DNA of 64,000 nucleotides, taken from the NCBI GenBank assembly GCA_016717655.1, contig JADKFC010000001.1:434001-498000 (forward strand), written 5' to 3'. This document shows positions 16,301 through 26,381 of this stretch, one piece after another. Position 1 is the first letter of the stretch. Every line of letters starts with the position of its first letter. Made by a program: the position numbers and the translations under genes. The stretch is from Saprospiraceae bacterium. Lineage in GTDB: Bacteria > Bacteroidota > Bacteroidia > Chitinophagales > Saprospiraceae. Under the pieces are notes generated by a model. That model searched no databases, was not told the origin of the DNA, and saw nothing but the letters and a program-made list of their open reading frames with translations.

Positions 16301-19051
16301 ATGAAAAAGGGGATGTTGATATTGGCTATGACTTTTACACTGATGTTGGCAATGGCGCAAGTTTCAGACATCAGAGTGCCTGTCAAATCAGCCATGAAGT
16401 TTGGAGTGATTGATGGCAACGAAGTTGAAATTGTTCCTCCTATCTATGAAAACGTAGCCATTTATTCAGAGTATAAATTGATTATGCTCAATAAGAATGG
16501 CATGTGGGGAGTATTTGATTGGCATGGAAAGATGATTGTGGACCATGTGATTAGCGCCAGCTCGCATGGTAATCTTGATTTTCCTGATGTAAGCAGAGTC
16601 AAAAATGCCAACTATGATTACGGTAAATTTGCTTCAAGTAACTTGTTGACCATTCATGACAAATATGCCAATGTGAAGTATTACATCAATCCCAACTACC
16701 GGCAAAGTAGCTATAAAGCGTATGTTGGCACGAATCAATATGCACCGCAATACAATCTTCAAAATGTGGATTTCGCTCAAATTGACAATTTATTTAGGGT
16801 GGTCAACCGCGATCAAAGTATTACTTTTATAGATTCGACAGGCGTTTCGTTATTTGATGCCTCGTTTGAGGATGGTCAAATTGTCAATCCAAAATTGATA
16901 GCATTAAAAAAGGAGGGTAAGTATGCATTATTCAATGATAAGAAACAACTCACTCCTTTTGAATTTGAAAACAGTCCCTGGTTGGCCGGGAGCAAAACGT
17001 TTTATCTTTATAAAAAAATTAAGAAGGCAGACAACCAAACTACCAATCGTTATTACATCTTTTTGGCAGATGGTACTGTATTGGATTCTACCAGTTCGAC
17101 GCCCAATATGGATAATGCATTTGTGCTTGTCAATTATTTCCCCGGATTTTCATTGTATGATCAACTTGGTAAAAAGTTATTTTCAAACCCCGACTTAACA
17201 GGAAGTTTTATTCATTTGGGTAAGAATATCTTCATCAAAACCGAATCAAAGAAAGGATCTGGTTTATTGACTTTGAATGGAGAAGAAATATATAAGCCAG
17301 AATGTGTGGTGAATAATAACTATTCGCACCGCAGTGTTAGTGTTACTTGCGGGCAAAGCTCAGTGGTTTTAGATTCATTGCTCAAACCGTTATTTTCTAT
17401 GGACAGTGTGGCCTCCTTGTATCCCAGCCAGCATGCCGATTGGTTTATTTACAGTGTCAACAAGTCGTGGGATATAAAGATGGGTTTGATCCGAAAGGAT
17501 AAAAAAGTGATAGAAAAACCGCTGTGGTACAGATTGGCGGTGGCAGACTGCGATAGTTTGTTTTTGGTTGAATTGGATACTATTAACCAAGTGAAAAAAG
17601 TGGGCAGAGACGAGCCTTTGGTTTTATTGCCTGATCCGTGGCAATTGACGGTTAATTGTAAAGCAAAGCTAGTTGAAGCATTTGATGGAAAAGAAACCTA
17701 TCAGTTATTTGATTTCGAGGGTAAATTGATCAAAAAATGGAACCAAAAAGACGTGTGGGATGAAAGCAGATATGGTAAACATAAGTATAGAGTCAAGGAG
17801 GAAGGCAAGCAGTTTTTTATCACTGACAAAAAGGGCGTTCCGGTATTAAAAAATGTATTCCAAAATATTACGCCTATTTACGATGATAAAAAAGGCGAAT
17901 CTGTTTATATCTGTCAAACCGCCAAAAACACCCATCCTTCGGCAGTAGTTTACAACGATCAACTGAAGGTCATCACTCCCGTTGGATATTCCGTACCGGC
18001 AGATTGGTATCGGTACATGGATGAAAACCCGGGCACCCTTTGTGTGGTGAATGATGCAGATGTTGTAAAAAACAAATACTCATTTCGATTTGGCATTTGT
18101 GATTATAAAGGAAAATGGATTGTATCCCCTTTTGTTGGTACCTTTAAATACATCGAACCCGGTTTGTTTATACTTCATTATTATGAAGAAAAGAAGATTA
18201 AATTCTACGACAATATGGGGAACAGGACATGCGATCAAGATTTTTTAATGATAGAAAAGGGTAATGGCTCTGATTTTTTTCAAAACAGGATTTTGGTTGG
18301 AATAGTTAAGGATCCCAACTATATGAAAAAGGTAGAGGCCTTAAATTTGGAAAAACTTGAAATGGAGGTAGCAGTAGAGAAGTTAAAGGCCCTTGGTGAG
18401 CCGGAAATGCTGTATGGCTTCCTAAATAAAAGTGGAAAAATGGTATTGGATTTGAAATACCGCAAGGCAAAGCCATTTCCGATGAGGGGAATTACCACAA
18501 CAGTTGCTGTTGAAAAAAGTGGTAAGGTAGTAAGTCAAGTTATTGATACATCCGGAAATGTCTTATTTGAAGCTGATTTTGAAGAGTTGGAAATTATTGA
18601 CTCTTCCTATTACAAGGTAAAGAAAGAGGGAAAATGGGCTTTGGCCTCCAATCAGGGTAAGGTACTTACTCCATTTCAATTTGATGAAATTTATTTTGAA
18701 TCTCGTGGAAAATATTTCAATGCCGAAGGAGGAGATGAACGTTTTATTATTTCGATGGACTACAAGATATTGAACCTTGGTAAATATTACAATGCGTTGA
18801 CACAAAAGTTTAATGATTCTTATGTTGTAAAATTAATAAGCCAGGAAGCCGGCAGTTTTAAGACCACTGATAAGTATGTCATTTACGACAAAGACTTTGT
18901 TAAAAAGGTAGAAATTTTGGATGCTAAAGACATTGGAGGCGAGTACAATAATTTGCCACTGCCTCCGGGATATGTATTGGTAAAAAGGGATTATATGGGC
19001 AAGGATGTCTATCTTTTTGATGTAAATAGAAATAAGTCATTGTGGAAGTAA
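16301..19051 (+). CDS. Secreted WG-repeat protein
   Basis: A protein of about 916 residues from ATG 16301, chosen because it gives a proper signal peptide (MKKGMLILAMTFTLMLAMAQ). In-frame codons from 16,274 would overlap the previous gene. The whole mature part is built of WG-type repeats with patterns such as NKNGMWGVFDWHGKMIV, FGICDYKGKWIVSPF, LYGFLNKSGKMVLDLKYRKA and KKEGKWALASNQGKVLTPF, where each unit would be a short beta meander. It is longer than most WG proteins and likely forms a long beta propeller or solenoid. It is paired with the preceding WG/LRR gene (13-bp gap), suggesting co-expression. No T9SS tail is seen. Confidence 0.8.
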   Translation: MKKGMLILAMTFTLMLAMAQVSDIRVPVKSAMKFGVIDGNEVEIVPPIYENVAIYSEYKLIMLNKNGMWGVFDWHGKMIVDHVISASSHGNLDFPDVSRVKNANYDYGKFASSNLLTIHDKYANVKYYINPNYRQSSYKAYVGTNQYAPQYNLQNVDFAQIDNLFRVVNRDQSITFIDSTGVSLFDASFEDGQIVNPKLIALKKEGKYALFNDKKQLTPFEFENSPWLAGSKTFYLYKKIKKADNQTTNRYYIFLADGTVLDSTSSTPNMDNAFVLVNYFPGFSLYDQLGKKLFSNPDLTGSFIHLGKNIFIKTESKKGSGLLTLNGEEIYKPECVVNNNYSHRSVSVTCGQSSVVLDSLLKPLFSMDSVASLYPSQHADWFIYSVNKSWDIKMGLIRKDKKVIEKPLWYRLAVADCDSLFLVELDTINQVKKVGRDEPLVLLPDPWQLTVNCKAKLVEAFDGKETYQLFDFEGKLIKKWNQKDVWDESRYGKHKYRVKEEGKQFFITDKKGVPVLKNVFQNITPIYDDKKGESVYICQTAKNTHPSAVVYNDQLKVITPVGYSVPADWYRYMDENPGTLCVVNDADVVKNKYSFRFGICDYKGKWIVSPFVGTFKYIEPGLFILHYYEEKKIKFYDNMGNRTCDQDFLMIEKGNGSDFFQNRILVGIVKDPNYMKKVEALNLEKLEMEVAVEKLKALGEPEMLYGFLNKSGKMVLDLKYRKAKPFPMRGITTTVAVEKSGKVVSQVIDTSGNVLFEADFEELEIIDSSYYKVKKEGKWALASNQGKVLTPFQFDEIYFESRGKYFNAEGGDERFIISMDYKILNLGKYYNALTQKFNDSYVVKLISQEAGSFKTTDKYVIYDKDFVKKVEILDAKDIGGEYNNLPLPPGYVLVKRDYMGKDVYLFDVNRNKSLWK

Positions 19052-19183
19052 CTTTATGCTCCACAAAATTTCTACACTAAAGTAGGTGAAATGACACCTG
19101 TGGCGTAATAGAGCTAAAGTAGGTTAGGAAGATTGCATTTAATAGGAGTTTATTTTTCTTGTTTATAAAAATTGTGACATTTA

Positions 19184-20764
19184 ATGAAAGAAGATAAGCC
19201 AGTTACTAAATTGAACAAAGCAGGTAATTTGTTGCTGAAATCAATTTGTGTCTTATTTTTATTGTTAACCGAGTATATTACCTGTGCTCAGGTCTGGCCT
19301 CAATTTCAACAAAACGCTGAGAGGCACGGAAGGGTTGAAAATGACATAATTCCTCCTTATAGGGTAAGATGGATATGGACGGGAAAAGATCATGTATTGC
19401 GAAATCAAAATAGCAACGCAGATTGGAGTGACGATCTTGATTCAAGACCGGGTTATGATTTGCCGATCAGAGACAGTGTAGATCACACCTTGTCAGGTAC
19501 CATTCAGCCGGTAATTGGAAACAATGGTAAAGTGTATTTTGCCACTATGGAAGGATGGGCCTATTGTTTGGATGCCGATTCAGGAGCTACCCTTTGGAGT
19601 TATGACCTCGAAGCACCCAGTTTATCGACTGCAGCCATTGGGGATTCTATTGTTGTATTTACAACCGTTTATGGTTCCGTAAAAGCGATTCATCTTGACA
19701 AGGGCCAATTACTTTGGCAGAGGCCTACAGGTTTTGCCATTACCTCCCATGTTCTTATTCACCAGGGTTATGTTGTGGTAGCCAATCAGTTTGGAACCGT
19801 ATTTTGTTTGAATCAGGCTGGAAATGAAATATGGAGCCGACAATTGAGTGCCGGTATTACAGGCAATTTAGCTGCCTTTGAAAATTTGATTTATGTGGGC
19901 AGTGACGATATGATTTTTTATGCCCTTTCTCTGAATGACGGTGAGGTGATAGCTTCCACAAGATTAATGGGTCAGCATTTCAGATTTACGCACCCTGTGG
20001 TTCACGGTTCAAAAGTATGGGTTACCTCAGCCTCTTTTCCTATACTGGGTAGTGAATATGTGATGGAAAGTTTGATGGACGAAGCATCCGATTTCGAGCA
20101 GGAGGAGGCCTTCATCCTCAGGTGGTTGATGGGTGATGACAATGGAGGCAGTTGGTCAGACGCATCTAAAGACTGGGAACATGTATTTGCATTGGATAAG
20201 AATGACCTGAGTCGTGATTTTATCATTCCGGCCGGACCCGTGGACGGAGTAGGCTTTCCGGCACCTTCAGTGGTAGTGGATAATAAAGAAAGGGTTTTGA
20301 CCTGGTGGAAAACCCGGTTTCCAACTTTGACGGCAGCATCAGCATTTGGAACTAAATACAGTCTTGACATTGCCGCCATTGATACCGTTACAGGAGGCAG
20401 GAAGAGAATAGACCCAGGCAAGTTGTCGGGAATGTGGCCTTTAGAAACGGACAATCTGTATGCCATGTCAGTAGCCGGCGATCAAGTGTGGCTTCGCCAG
20501 GCGTTCAGGGGCACACAGATGATTGATATGGATCAGGGCAGCGCCAGATTGGTAGTGGCTCCCATTCGTTATAATGACGGAGGAAATTTTTCCGGTGCAG
20601 ATGTCAATTATATAGATCAAAGGCCGGCATTGCCCCAAGGCACCTATGGGCCTTATCTCATGCCCAACAGACCCACAGAGGGCAGGACGCCACCAGCTTT
20701 TGCCCATGGGAAAATTTACATTGCAGAACATTTTGGCATTGTATGCCTTGAAACCGCGAAATGA
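19184..20764 (+). CDS. Exported PQQ-type beta-propeller protein
   Basis: A 526-residue protein. A basic N-terminus is followed by a hydrophobic signal segment (LLKSICVLFLLLTEYITCAQ) and then PQQ-like propeller blades: GKVYFATMEGWAYCLDADSG, GSVKAIHLDKGQLLWQRPTG, FGTVFCLNQAGNEIWSRQLS and DDMIFYALSLNDGEVIAST. The blades match PQQ/BamB-like repeats, but no enzyme motif of quinoprotein dehydrogenases is obvious, so a binding role is as likely as catalysis. Its stop overlaps the start of the next gene, so the two products are probably made together and may work together outside the cytoplasm. No T9SS domain is seen at its own C-terminus (ends HGKIYIAEHFGIVCLETAK). Confidence 0.8.
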   Translation: MKEDKPVTKLNKAGNLLLKSICVLFLLLTEYITCAQVWPQFQQNAERHGRVENDIIPPYRVRWIWTGKDHVLRNQNSNADWSDDLDSRPGYDLPIRDSVDHTLSGTIQPVIGNNGKVYFATMEGWAYCLDADSGATLWSYDLEAPSLSTAAIGDSIVVFTTVYGSVKAIHLDKGQLLWQRPTGFAITSHVLIHQGYVVVANQFGTVFCLNQAGNEIWSRQLSAGITGNLAAFENLIYVGSDDMIFYALSLNDGEVIASTRLMGQHFRFTHPVVHGSKVWVTSASFPILGSEYVMESLMDEASDFEQEEAFILRWLMGDDNGGSWSDASKDWEHVFALDKNDLSRDFIIPAGPVDGVGFPAPSVVVDNKERVLTWWKTRFPTLTAASAFGTKYSLDIAAIDTVTGGRKRIDPGKLSGMWPLETDNLYAMSVAGDQVWLRQAFRGTQMIDMDQGSARLVVAPIRYNDGGNFSGADVNYIDQRPALPQGTYGPYLMPNRPTEGRTPPAFAHGKIYIAEHFGIVCLETAK

Positions 20765-22236
20765 TGAAGGCAAAAATATATCAGATTACAATAGTGTATT
20801 TTTTATTAGGTTGGGCTGCCACCACCAAGGGTCAGGTCCAAAATTTGGATGCTTATCTGTGGGAATACCGCAAGCCTATCGCTGAAGATATTGTGGTAAT
20901 AAGTACTCATCCATTGCACGTATATCTTGACAGCCTGCTTTCCGGATATCCATGGAGGCCCCTATCCCTGAGATACGCAGATCAATTGTCGGAATCTTAT
21001 TTTATCTATCAGGAACCTGCGGCCATCTTATCCGTTTTGGCATGGGCCTGGCCCCACATGAGTCCGCAAATGCAGACCAAATCAAAAGGCATAGTGAATC
21101 ATTTAATGCTGGATGAAGTTCAGGCACCCTGGGCCAATCATCCGGTAGACAGAAGTTACGGAAGTAGGAGTGAATCTTTTCCAGTGAATACCGATTGGCA
21201 CCTCGATTCACCTTTTGGCAATTTCAGACCCACCATTCAATGGGTTTATCATTTTTGGCATTTTGCCTACAGGAGCAATGATAGTTTATTGGTCTCACAA
21301 TATTATGAAAATATCAAAGAATGGTACAATAGCAGAGCCCACGAAAGTCATTGGGATAGTGGCAACCTGTACGGCACTTATGGAGCTCATATAGGCATGG
21401 CAAGGCTTGCTCAATGGATGGACGATGCAACTCAGGTGGTATATGCCACAAACCAACTAAGCAAGCAGCTCACCCATGGCCTGGATTTATCTTTGGTTGA
21501 TTCCTTTGCTTACCATGGCATCAGAGGTTGGGATGCGCCCTATCCCAATAATTGGGATGGACCCTATGGAGAGAGAAAAGATGGTTTTATCCACCGCGGT
21601 CATATCTTTTTACACCTTACGCCGGAAGTGGCTCGTTACATAAGTGATCACCAAAATCTTAAGGCTCAGGTTCTACAGAGGCACAAGGCGGGTAAAAAAA
21701 TGTTCCCACTCTGGTGGTTAAATCATAGCCCTTATTTTTCCAGGTGGACCGGTGATGAGGGCATAGGTCTGAGTCCAGAGATGTTTAGCATGGTAGTCCC
21801 CCTTGATTTGTGGGTTGAGGATTTGGCCAATGAAGAAGTGGGTAATTATTTCAGAGGGACGCCTCATGGCAAGGCAGATTTGTATTGGTTGACATCGTAT
21901 ATACAATGGTTGGAAGATCAATTTCCCAATGAGTGGGTTGATGTTAGGCAGACACCTTTTTTGACCTCTGCCATGGATGTTATCTCCAAAGAAAATAAAC
22001 TATCGATTGATCCCAATCCTGCCAGTCAATTGGTCACTTTAAAATGGGATAAAACAATAAGCGTAGATCAAATACTGATATGGGATAGTGGTCAAAAGTT
22101 GGTTAAAACTATCTCTGTTATAGATTACCCAGGCATTGCGGTCATACAGGTTGAAAATTGGCTACCCGGATGGTATCATTTAACATTGATGAAAGAAAGT
22201 ATCACAGTGGGAAGTGGCAAGTTTATAAAAATGTAA
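20761..22236 (+). CDS. T9SS-exported protein with a helical, glycosidase-like body
   Basis: A 491-residue protein starting at ATGATG 20,761, overlapping the propeller gene by 4 bp. A signal peptide (ITIVYFLLGWAATTKGQ) precedes a body rich in Trp, His and Tyr (PTIQWVYHFWHFAYRSND, HESHWDSGNLYGTYGAHIGM, YPNNWDGPYGERKDGFIHRG). The spacing of helices suggests an alpha/alpha-toroid, as in heparinase-like or unsaturated-glycosidase enzymes, but I cannot name the family or catalytic residues. The last 80 residues are a type-A T9SS sorting domain (SIDPNPASQLVTLKW, LPGWYHLTL). The protein is therefore likely secreted to the surface. Coupling to the propeller gene hints at a two-protein surface complex. 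Confidence 0.7.
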   Translation: MMKAKIYQITIVYFLLGWAATTKGQVQNLDAYLWEYRKPIAEDIVVISTHPLHVYLDSLLSGYPWRPLSLRYADQLSESYFIYQEPAAILSVLAWAWPHMSPQMQTKSKGIVNHLMLDEVQAPWANHPVDRSYGSRSESFPVNTDWHLDSPFGNFRPTIQWVYHFWHFAYRSNDSLLVSQYYENIKEWYNSRAHESHWDSGNLYGTYGAHIGMARLAQWMDDATQVVYATNQLSKQLTHGLDLSLVDSFAYHGIRGWDAPYPNNWDGPYGERKDGFIHRGHIFLHLTPEVARYISDHQNLKAQVLQRHKAGKKMFPLWWLNHSPYFSRWTGDEGIGLSPEMFSMVVPLDLWVEDLANEEVGNYFRGTPHGKADLYWLTSYIQWLEDQFPNEWVDVRQTPFLTSAMDVISKENKLSIDPNPASQLVTLKWDKTISVDQILIWDSGQKLVKTISVIDYPGIAVIQVENWLPGWYHLTLMKESITVGSGKFIKM

Positions 22237-22250
22237 AGAGCAAATAAGGT

Positions 22251-24353
22251 TTATTTATTTTTCACACACCTGCACGAATATCCGATCTCTTTTATGCTGT
22301 TGAATTGTCCATCTGTGTTGGAAGAAATACCCGATTGTCCGTTTTGGTTGGTGTCAGAAATTTCGAGCACTGTGATGGCATTTTCACCATAACTGCCCGC
22401 ACCTTTATTGGCCGACCACCAGGTGCCTTTGTTTCCTTTATTGCCAAATCTCCAGGCGCCAATCCAAAAGTTAGATTCACCTCCGGGTACGGCATTGAAG
22501 CCAGATGGACTGGAGGGCAGGGTGGAATTATCCCACAAGGCGGTTGTTGATAGTTTCAGATTATTGATACCCCCTGAGGCCTGAAGCAGGTTGTTAAAAT
22601 CTCCATTGGTAGGAAGTCTCCATCCATCGGGGCAGAGGCCCTGGATGTCACCGGATGCACCATATTGCAGGGGAGTACTACCATTGGCTACCTCTTCAAA
22701 AGTATACAATCTACCATATAAAAGATTATCAGCATTGTCCATATTATTGTACCAATGTCCTTTGTTTCCTGATTCCGTGTACCGCAAATTTTCAGTCATC
22801 CATATGAGGTTGCCAATTGTGGCAGTGCAGTATTCATTGCCATCCCTAGGGTCGGTAAATTTTTGAGTGCAGTTGGCTATGACAGATGGATCCAGGATAT
22901 TGTCAATCAGCACACAGCCCAATCCAGCATCGATGTAAATCTGACGGATGACCTGGTTGGAGGATTGGATGAGGAAGTTGTTATCAGTATTGCAGAAATA
23001 AGTATTGGGCAACTTTACATTGTCCACCCATATATCATATCCACTGCTATGAGCGCCATTGCCGGTTGCAAAGTCGGATTCAATATTGATCACAGCACCT
23101 AAGCCATTGTTGACAAATGTTACGTTGCGGAAAGTGGAGCATGTATTGATTTCCACAATGGGCCAGTCCATTTTTTTAAAGCGGGTTTCAAATTCGGGTG
23201 ATTCAATGCCATAGCTCGAAGGCAACCATCCTGAAACGTTTTGACCACCAAAAAATTCTACTTCAGCAAAGGCAACAGCACCAATTCCAAAAAATGCGTC
23301 GAGGGCTACCCTGGGCTGGGGATTGGAAAAGCTGCCTTTGTGTAGAAGTTCTGTTCTACCAAAACCATAAATGAATACGCCACATTTTACCAAATCAGGC
23401 ACTCCCAGAATTCCGATGTAGGTGTCGAAGCCCAGTTTTACTTCAGCTGTTCCTGCTCCTGTGGCTTGCCAACTTGAGTTTTCATTTTTGAGGGCATCAT
23501 GGTGGACAAAGCTGTACTGAATGGTATCTGCCGTTGTTTCATCGTATTTAAAATCTATGGTGTAGGCACCAAATGTTTTCGAAATCTCTGGTGACTGAAG
23601 TTCTCCTGACAGCTCGAGGCTGCCAACTAATTTGGGCTGTATATAAATGGCAAGACCTGTGGTAGCGATAGGAGCTACTTCAATGGGGGGAGCTTTTACA
23701 TCTTTTTCAAAACTAACTGCCGCCCTTGCTACATAGTTTCCAGATAGCGTGAGCTGTAAGTCTTCGAGGTGGAAGTGAAAGCGAGGGGCACCTGTAATAC
23801 CGGAATTGGCATTGTACGAGGAGGTGAAATATGAATCTGTTTCATTATAAGAAAGTTCAACATCCATATCCGGCTCTATGTAACCTGACAAAGCGCTGTG
23901 CTCGCCGGTTTTCCATTTGAAGCTGGATGTGTAAAGATCTCTGCTAACCGCAGTAAACCTGTCGGAGCGGGTGTCTATGGTCCAGGATTCATAAGCTTCT
24001 TTAAGGGTGGCCTGGGTGGTATTGAAAATAATGGTGTTGTTATCGTTATCTATGGAGGTCACTTTTCGATAGAATGCTATGCCAGTGGTGGTGCCGGTGC
24101 TTACCAGAACATCACCAACTTGTATCGCTTTTGCCCATGTGGCAGCTGCAGATGCCTTAATGGAGGTACTATCCACGTTTACAACATCTGATTCCTGTTC
24201 TGGTTTTAAAAGGGTGGTTTGCTCTTTGAGTACAACGTAATTGTCTTTTACTTCCTCATCAGACTTGATATCATTGGGATTTAATTCTTCGTCTTGACAT
24301 GCAGAAATAAGCAAAGAAAGGAGGCCCAAAATGATGCAGGTATAGAATTTCAT
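22251..24353 (-). CDS. FISUMP-domain lipoprotein
   Basis: A 700-residue lipoprotein. The lipobox LLISAC gives Cys19 as the lipidated residue, followed by an acidic stretch (QDEELNPNDIKSDEE) as in Bacteroidota surface lipoproteins. A large beta-rich domain with no recognised family spans about residues 60-480. The last about 200 residues are a FISUMP (Fib_succ_major) domain: YCTATIGNLIWMTENLRY, GRLYTFEEVANG, CPDGWRLPTNGDFNNLLQ, ESNFWIGAWRFGN and IGYSCRCVKNK, a fold related to C-type-lectin-like treble modules. The function is probably binding at the cell surface (inference). It lies 9 bp downstream of the Fn3-like gene, so both form one minus-strand operon. Confidence 0.85.
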   Translation of the reverse strand: MKFYTCIILGLLSLLISACQDEELNPNDIKSDEEVKDNYVVLKEQTTLLKPEQESDVVNVDSTSIKASAAATWAKAIQVGDVLVSTGTTTGIAFYRKVTSIDNDNNTIIFNTTQATLKEAYESWTIDTRSDRFTAVSRDLYTSSFKWKTGEHSALSGYIEPDMDVELSYNETDSYFTSSYNANSGITGAPRFHFHLEDLQLTLSGNYVARAAVSFEKDVKAPPIEVAPIATTGLAIYIQPKLVGSLELSGELQSPEISKTFGAYTIDFKYDETTADTIQYSFVHHDALKNENSSWQATGAGTAEVKLGFDTYIGILGVPDLVKCGVFIYGFGRTELLHKGSFSNPQPRVALDAFFGIGAVAFAEVEFFGGQNVSGWLPSSYGIESPEFETRFKKMDWPIVEINTCSTFRNVTFVNNGLGAVINIESDFATGNGAHSSGYDIWVDNVKLPNTYFCNTDNNFLIQSSNQVIRQIYIDAGLGCVLIDNILDPSVIANCTQKFTDPRDGNEYCTATIGNLIWMTENLRYTESGNKGHWYNNMDNADNLLYGRLYTFEEVANGSTPLQYGASGDIQGLCPDGWRLPTNGDFNNLLQASGGINNLKLSTTALWDNSTLPSSPSGFNAVPGGESNFWIGAWRFGNKGNKGTWWSANKGAGSYGENAITVLEISDTNQNGQSGISSNTDGQFNSIKEIGYSCRCVKNK

Positions 24354-24362
24354 AGTAGCTGA

Positions 24363-26381
24363 TTAAAGTTGAACAATGATTTCATCGCTAAAGGGGCCCT
24401 GTCTTCCATCACTCGATAATGTGCGTACCCTATATCTCCATTTGATACCGGGCTTACCCATTTCAGAGAAAGAATTGGTGGGTAAAATTTCGTATAACTG
24501 GTGGCTGGCATTGTCAGCAGCTTTGTAAAGCATGTATTTGTTTTGTTCGTTGTTATCAGCATCTGCAATCGAAATAAGGATGGTGTTTTCATTTTTAGTA
24601 AAAGATAATTCCGGCTTTGATAATTGAGATTTCATGGCTGCTATCTCTGCTATATCCACTGCCTTACTGATCAGACCACCATCGTCAACAGCATGAATTT
24701 TATAGTAATAAGTTACCCCTGACTTTACATCGGTATCAATAAATGAAGGAGGTATCTTTGTTAGTTGGTGGATCAACTGCCATTCCTGTGAGCCTGCCTT
24801 TCGCCACAAATCATGTCTTACTACATCTCTTGAACTGGAGGGTAAAAGGGTTAATCGGATGCCTTCGGGCAAGACCCTGTAGTCACCAATGAGGGCCGGC
24901 GAAGGTGGGATTCGATCGGGTCTACTGATGACCAAAGTATCCGATGGTGGGCTGCGCATAAAGTCGTCATCTACGGCAACAATAAAGTAATATCTTTTTT
25001 CATTGAGCAATGATGTACCGATGGTATCCTGGTAGATCCTGGAACGGTGGGTCTGTGCATTGAGTTTGATAAAACTTCTTTTATTGCCATCAGCGGCATA
25101 AATATTATAGCCAATGATGTCTTTTTCTGAATGCTCATTCCAGCCCAACGTAACTATGCCGGTGGTGTCAACATAAGCAACTGGTTTGGAGGGCTTGGAT
25201 GGTGGAACCATGTCATGGATGCGGGTGTAAAGAGGGGTAGAGTAGGCAAAATTGCCGGCGGTATCTGCTGCGATCAATCTGTACTTATATATGCCTGCCA
25301 GATCTACCACATCTGTTTTTTTATTTTCGCCCGGCTTTACCCAGTTGAGCAGGGTTTCTGTTTTATCGCCAAAAGAGCGTTCCAAATGGAGGGCAGCTAT
25401 GTCAGAAGGATTGTCGAGGGTCCAATACAGATTTTTTGTCAGGTGGTTCATCAATGTATCGGCATATAACGATGGAACAGGGGGAGGCGTTTTATCGCGA
25501 CCCATGGCCATAATGGCCTCGGAGGGCAAACTTTCATCACCAAAGGCATCGTTGCCTATCAGTCTGTAATACTTTTTTTGGTAATTGGTATTGGGTGCGG
25601 TGAAGGAATAGTATTTTTTGGGAGTGGTTATCTTTTGATCGGTCATCTGCACAAAGGGCACCTCTGTCAATCTTGTGTAGTTGATGCCATCTGTTGATGA
25701 TTCCACCCAATAAGAAGTGTAGTGGTAGTCATGTAGCTTTTGATCCCAGTACAAAACTACAGATGATTCTTTTTCTTCTTTTTGGTAAATGACTGGCTTA
25801 AAACTTGCTTGTTTGGATGGAATCACTTTGTAAGCTTGGTTTTCTCCAGCAACGACTTTATAAGCATAATTGAATTTTGGATTGATGGTTTTATCTGTAA
25901 ACCTGAGCCCTGCTGCTTCTGCCGCCAAGGAGAACTGATCTGCTACCAGATGGACCAGCGACCATCGATTGTTGAAGTTATCGGTTTTTTCCAGTATAGT
26001 ACCATAGTCTGAAAAAGTAGAATTGCCCCAATTGCGATAAATATTTTCAAGAACTACCACCAGGATTTCATTTTTTTGTGAGACGGCAGCGGTGGCTTCA
26101 ATTTTGGTGGAATCCCAGGGCATAATCTCTGCTATGGCCTCATATTTTCCATTTTGCGATACATTTCTGCGGTATACTTTGACCGGTTGTTTCAGCATTT
26201 TGTACCAGAGTTTGGCATCGGTGTAACCCCAGCGCAAGACAATAGAATCTCTGTAGTGCTTGCCCTGCAACTGGATGACATTCTTATTTGATACAGCTTC
26301 TTTCTGGGCATGACAAAAAGAAATGAACAAAAACGACGTACAAACCACAATCATTGTTGGGTGAAGAAGGCGGATTTTCAT
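24363..26381 (-). CDS. Secreted protein with fibronectin type III-like domains
   Basis: A 672-residue exported protein with a signal peptide ending in FISFCHAQ. From about residue 200 it consists of Fn3-like domains of about 95 residues. Each carries a pattern like 'VLYWDQ...YWVESSTDGINYTRL', 'KYYRLIGNDAFGDESLPS', 'VTLGWNEHSEKDIIGYNIY' or 'KRYYFIVAVDDDFMRSPPSD'. The end (WRYRVRTLSSDGRQGPFSDE) is also Fn3. There is no T9SS domain. Such proteins usually serve as spacers or binding scaffolds outside the cytoplasm. The gene is the first of a two-gene operon with the FISUMP lipoprotein. A GGGGATAG array sits about 90 bp upstream of its start. Confidence 0.82.
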   Translation of the reverse strand: MKIRLLHPTMIVVCTSFLFISFCHAQKEAVSNKNVIQLQGKHYRDSIVLRWGYTDAKLWYKMLKQPVKVYRRNVSQNGKYEAIAEIMPWDSTKIEATAAVSQKNEILVVVLENIYRNWGNSTFSDYGTILEKTDNFNNRWSLVHLVADQFSLAAEAAGLRFTDKTINPKFNYAYKVVAGENQAYKVIPSKQASFKPVIYQKEEKESSVVLYWDQKLHDYHYTSYWVESSTDGINYTRLTEVPFVQMTDQKITTPKKYYSFTAPNTNYQKKYYRLIGNDAFGDESLPSEAIMAMGRDKTPPPVPSLYADTLMNHLTKNLYWTLDNPSDIAALHLERSFGDKTETLLNWVKPGENKKTDVVDLAGIYKYRLIAADTAGNFAYSTPLYTRIHDMVPPSKPSKPVAYVDTTGIVTLGWNEHSEKDIIGYNIYAADGNKRSFIKLNAQTHRSRIYQDTIGTSLLNEKRYYFIVAVDDDFMRSPPSDTLVISRPDRIPPSPALIGDYRVLPEGIRLTLLPSSSRDVVRHDLWRKAGSQEWQLIHQLTKIPPSFIDTDVKSGVTYYYKIHAVDDGGLISKAVDIAEIAAMKSQLSKPELSFTKNENTILISIADADNNEQNKYMLYKAADNASHQLYEILPTNSFSEMGKPGIKWRYRVRTLSSDGRQGPFSDEIIVQL

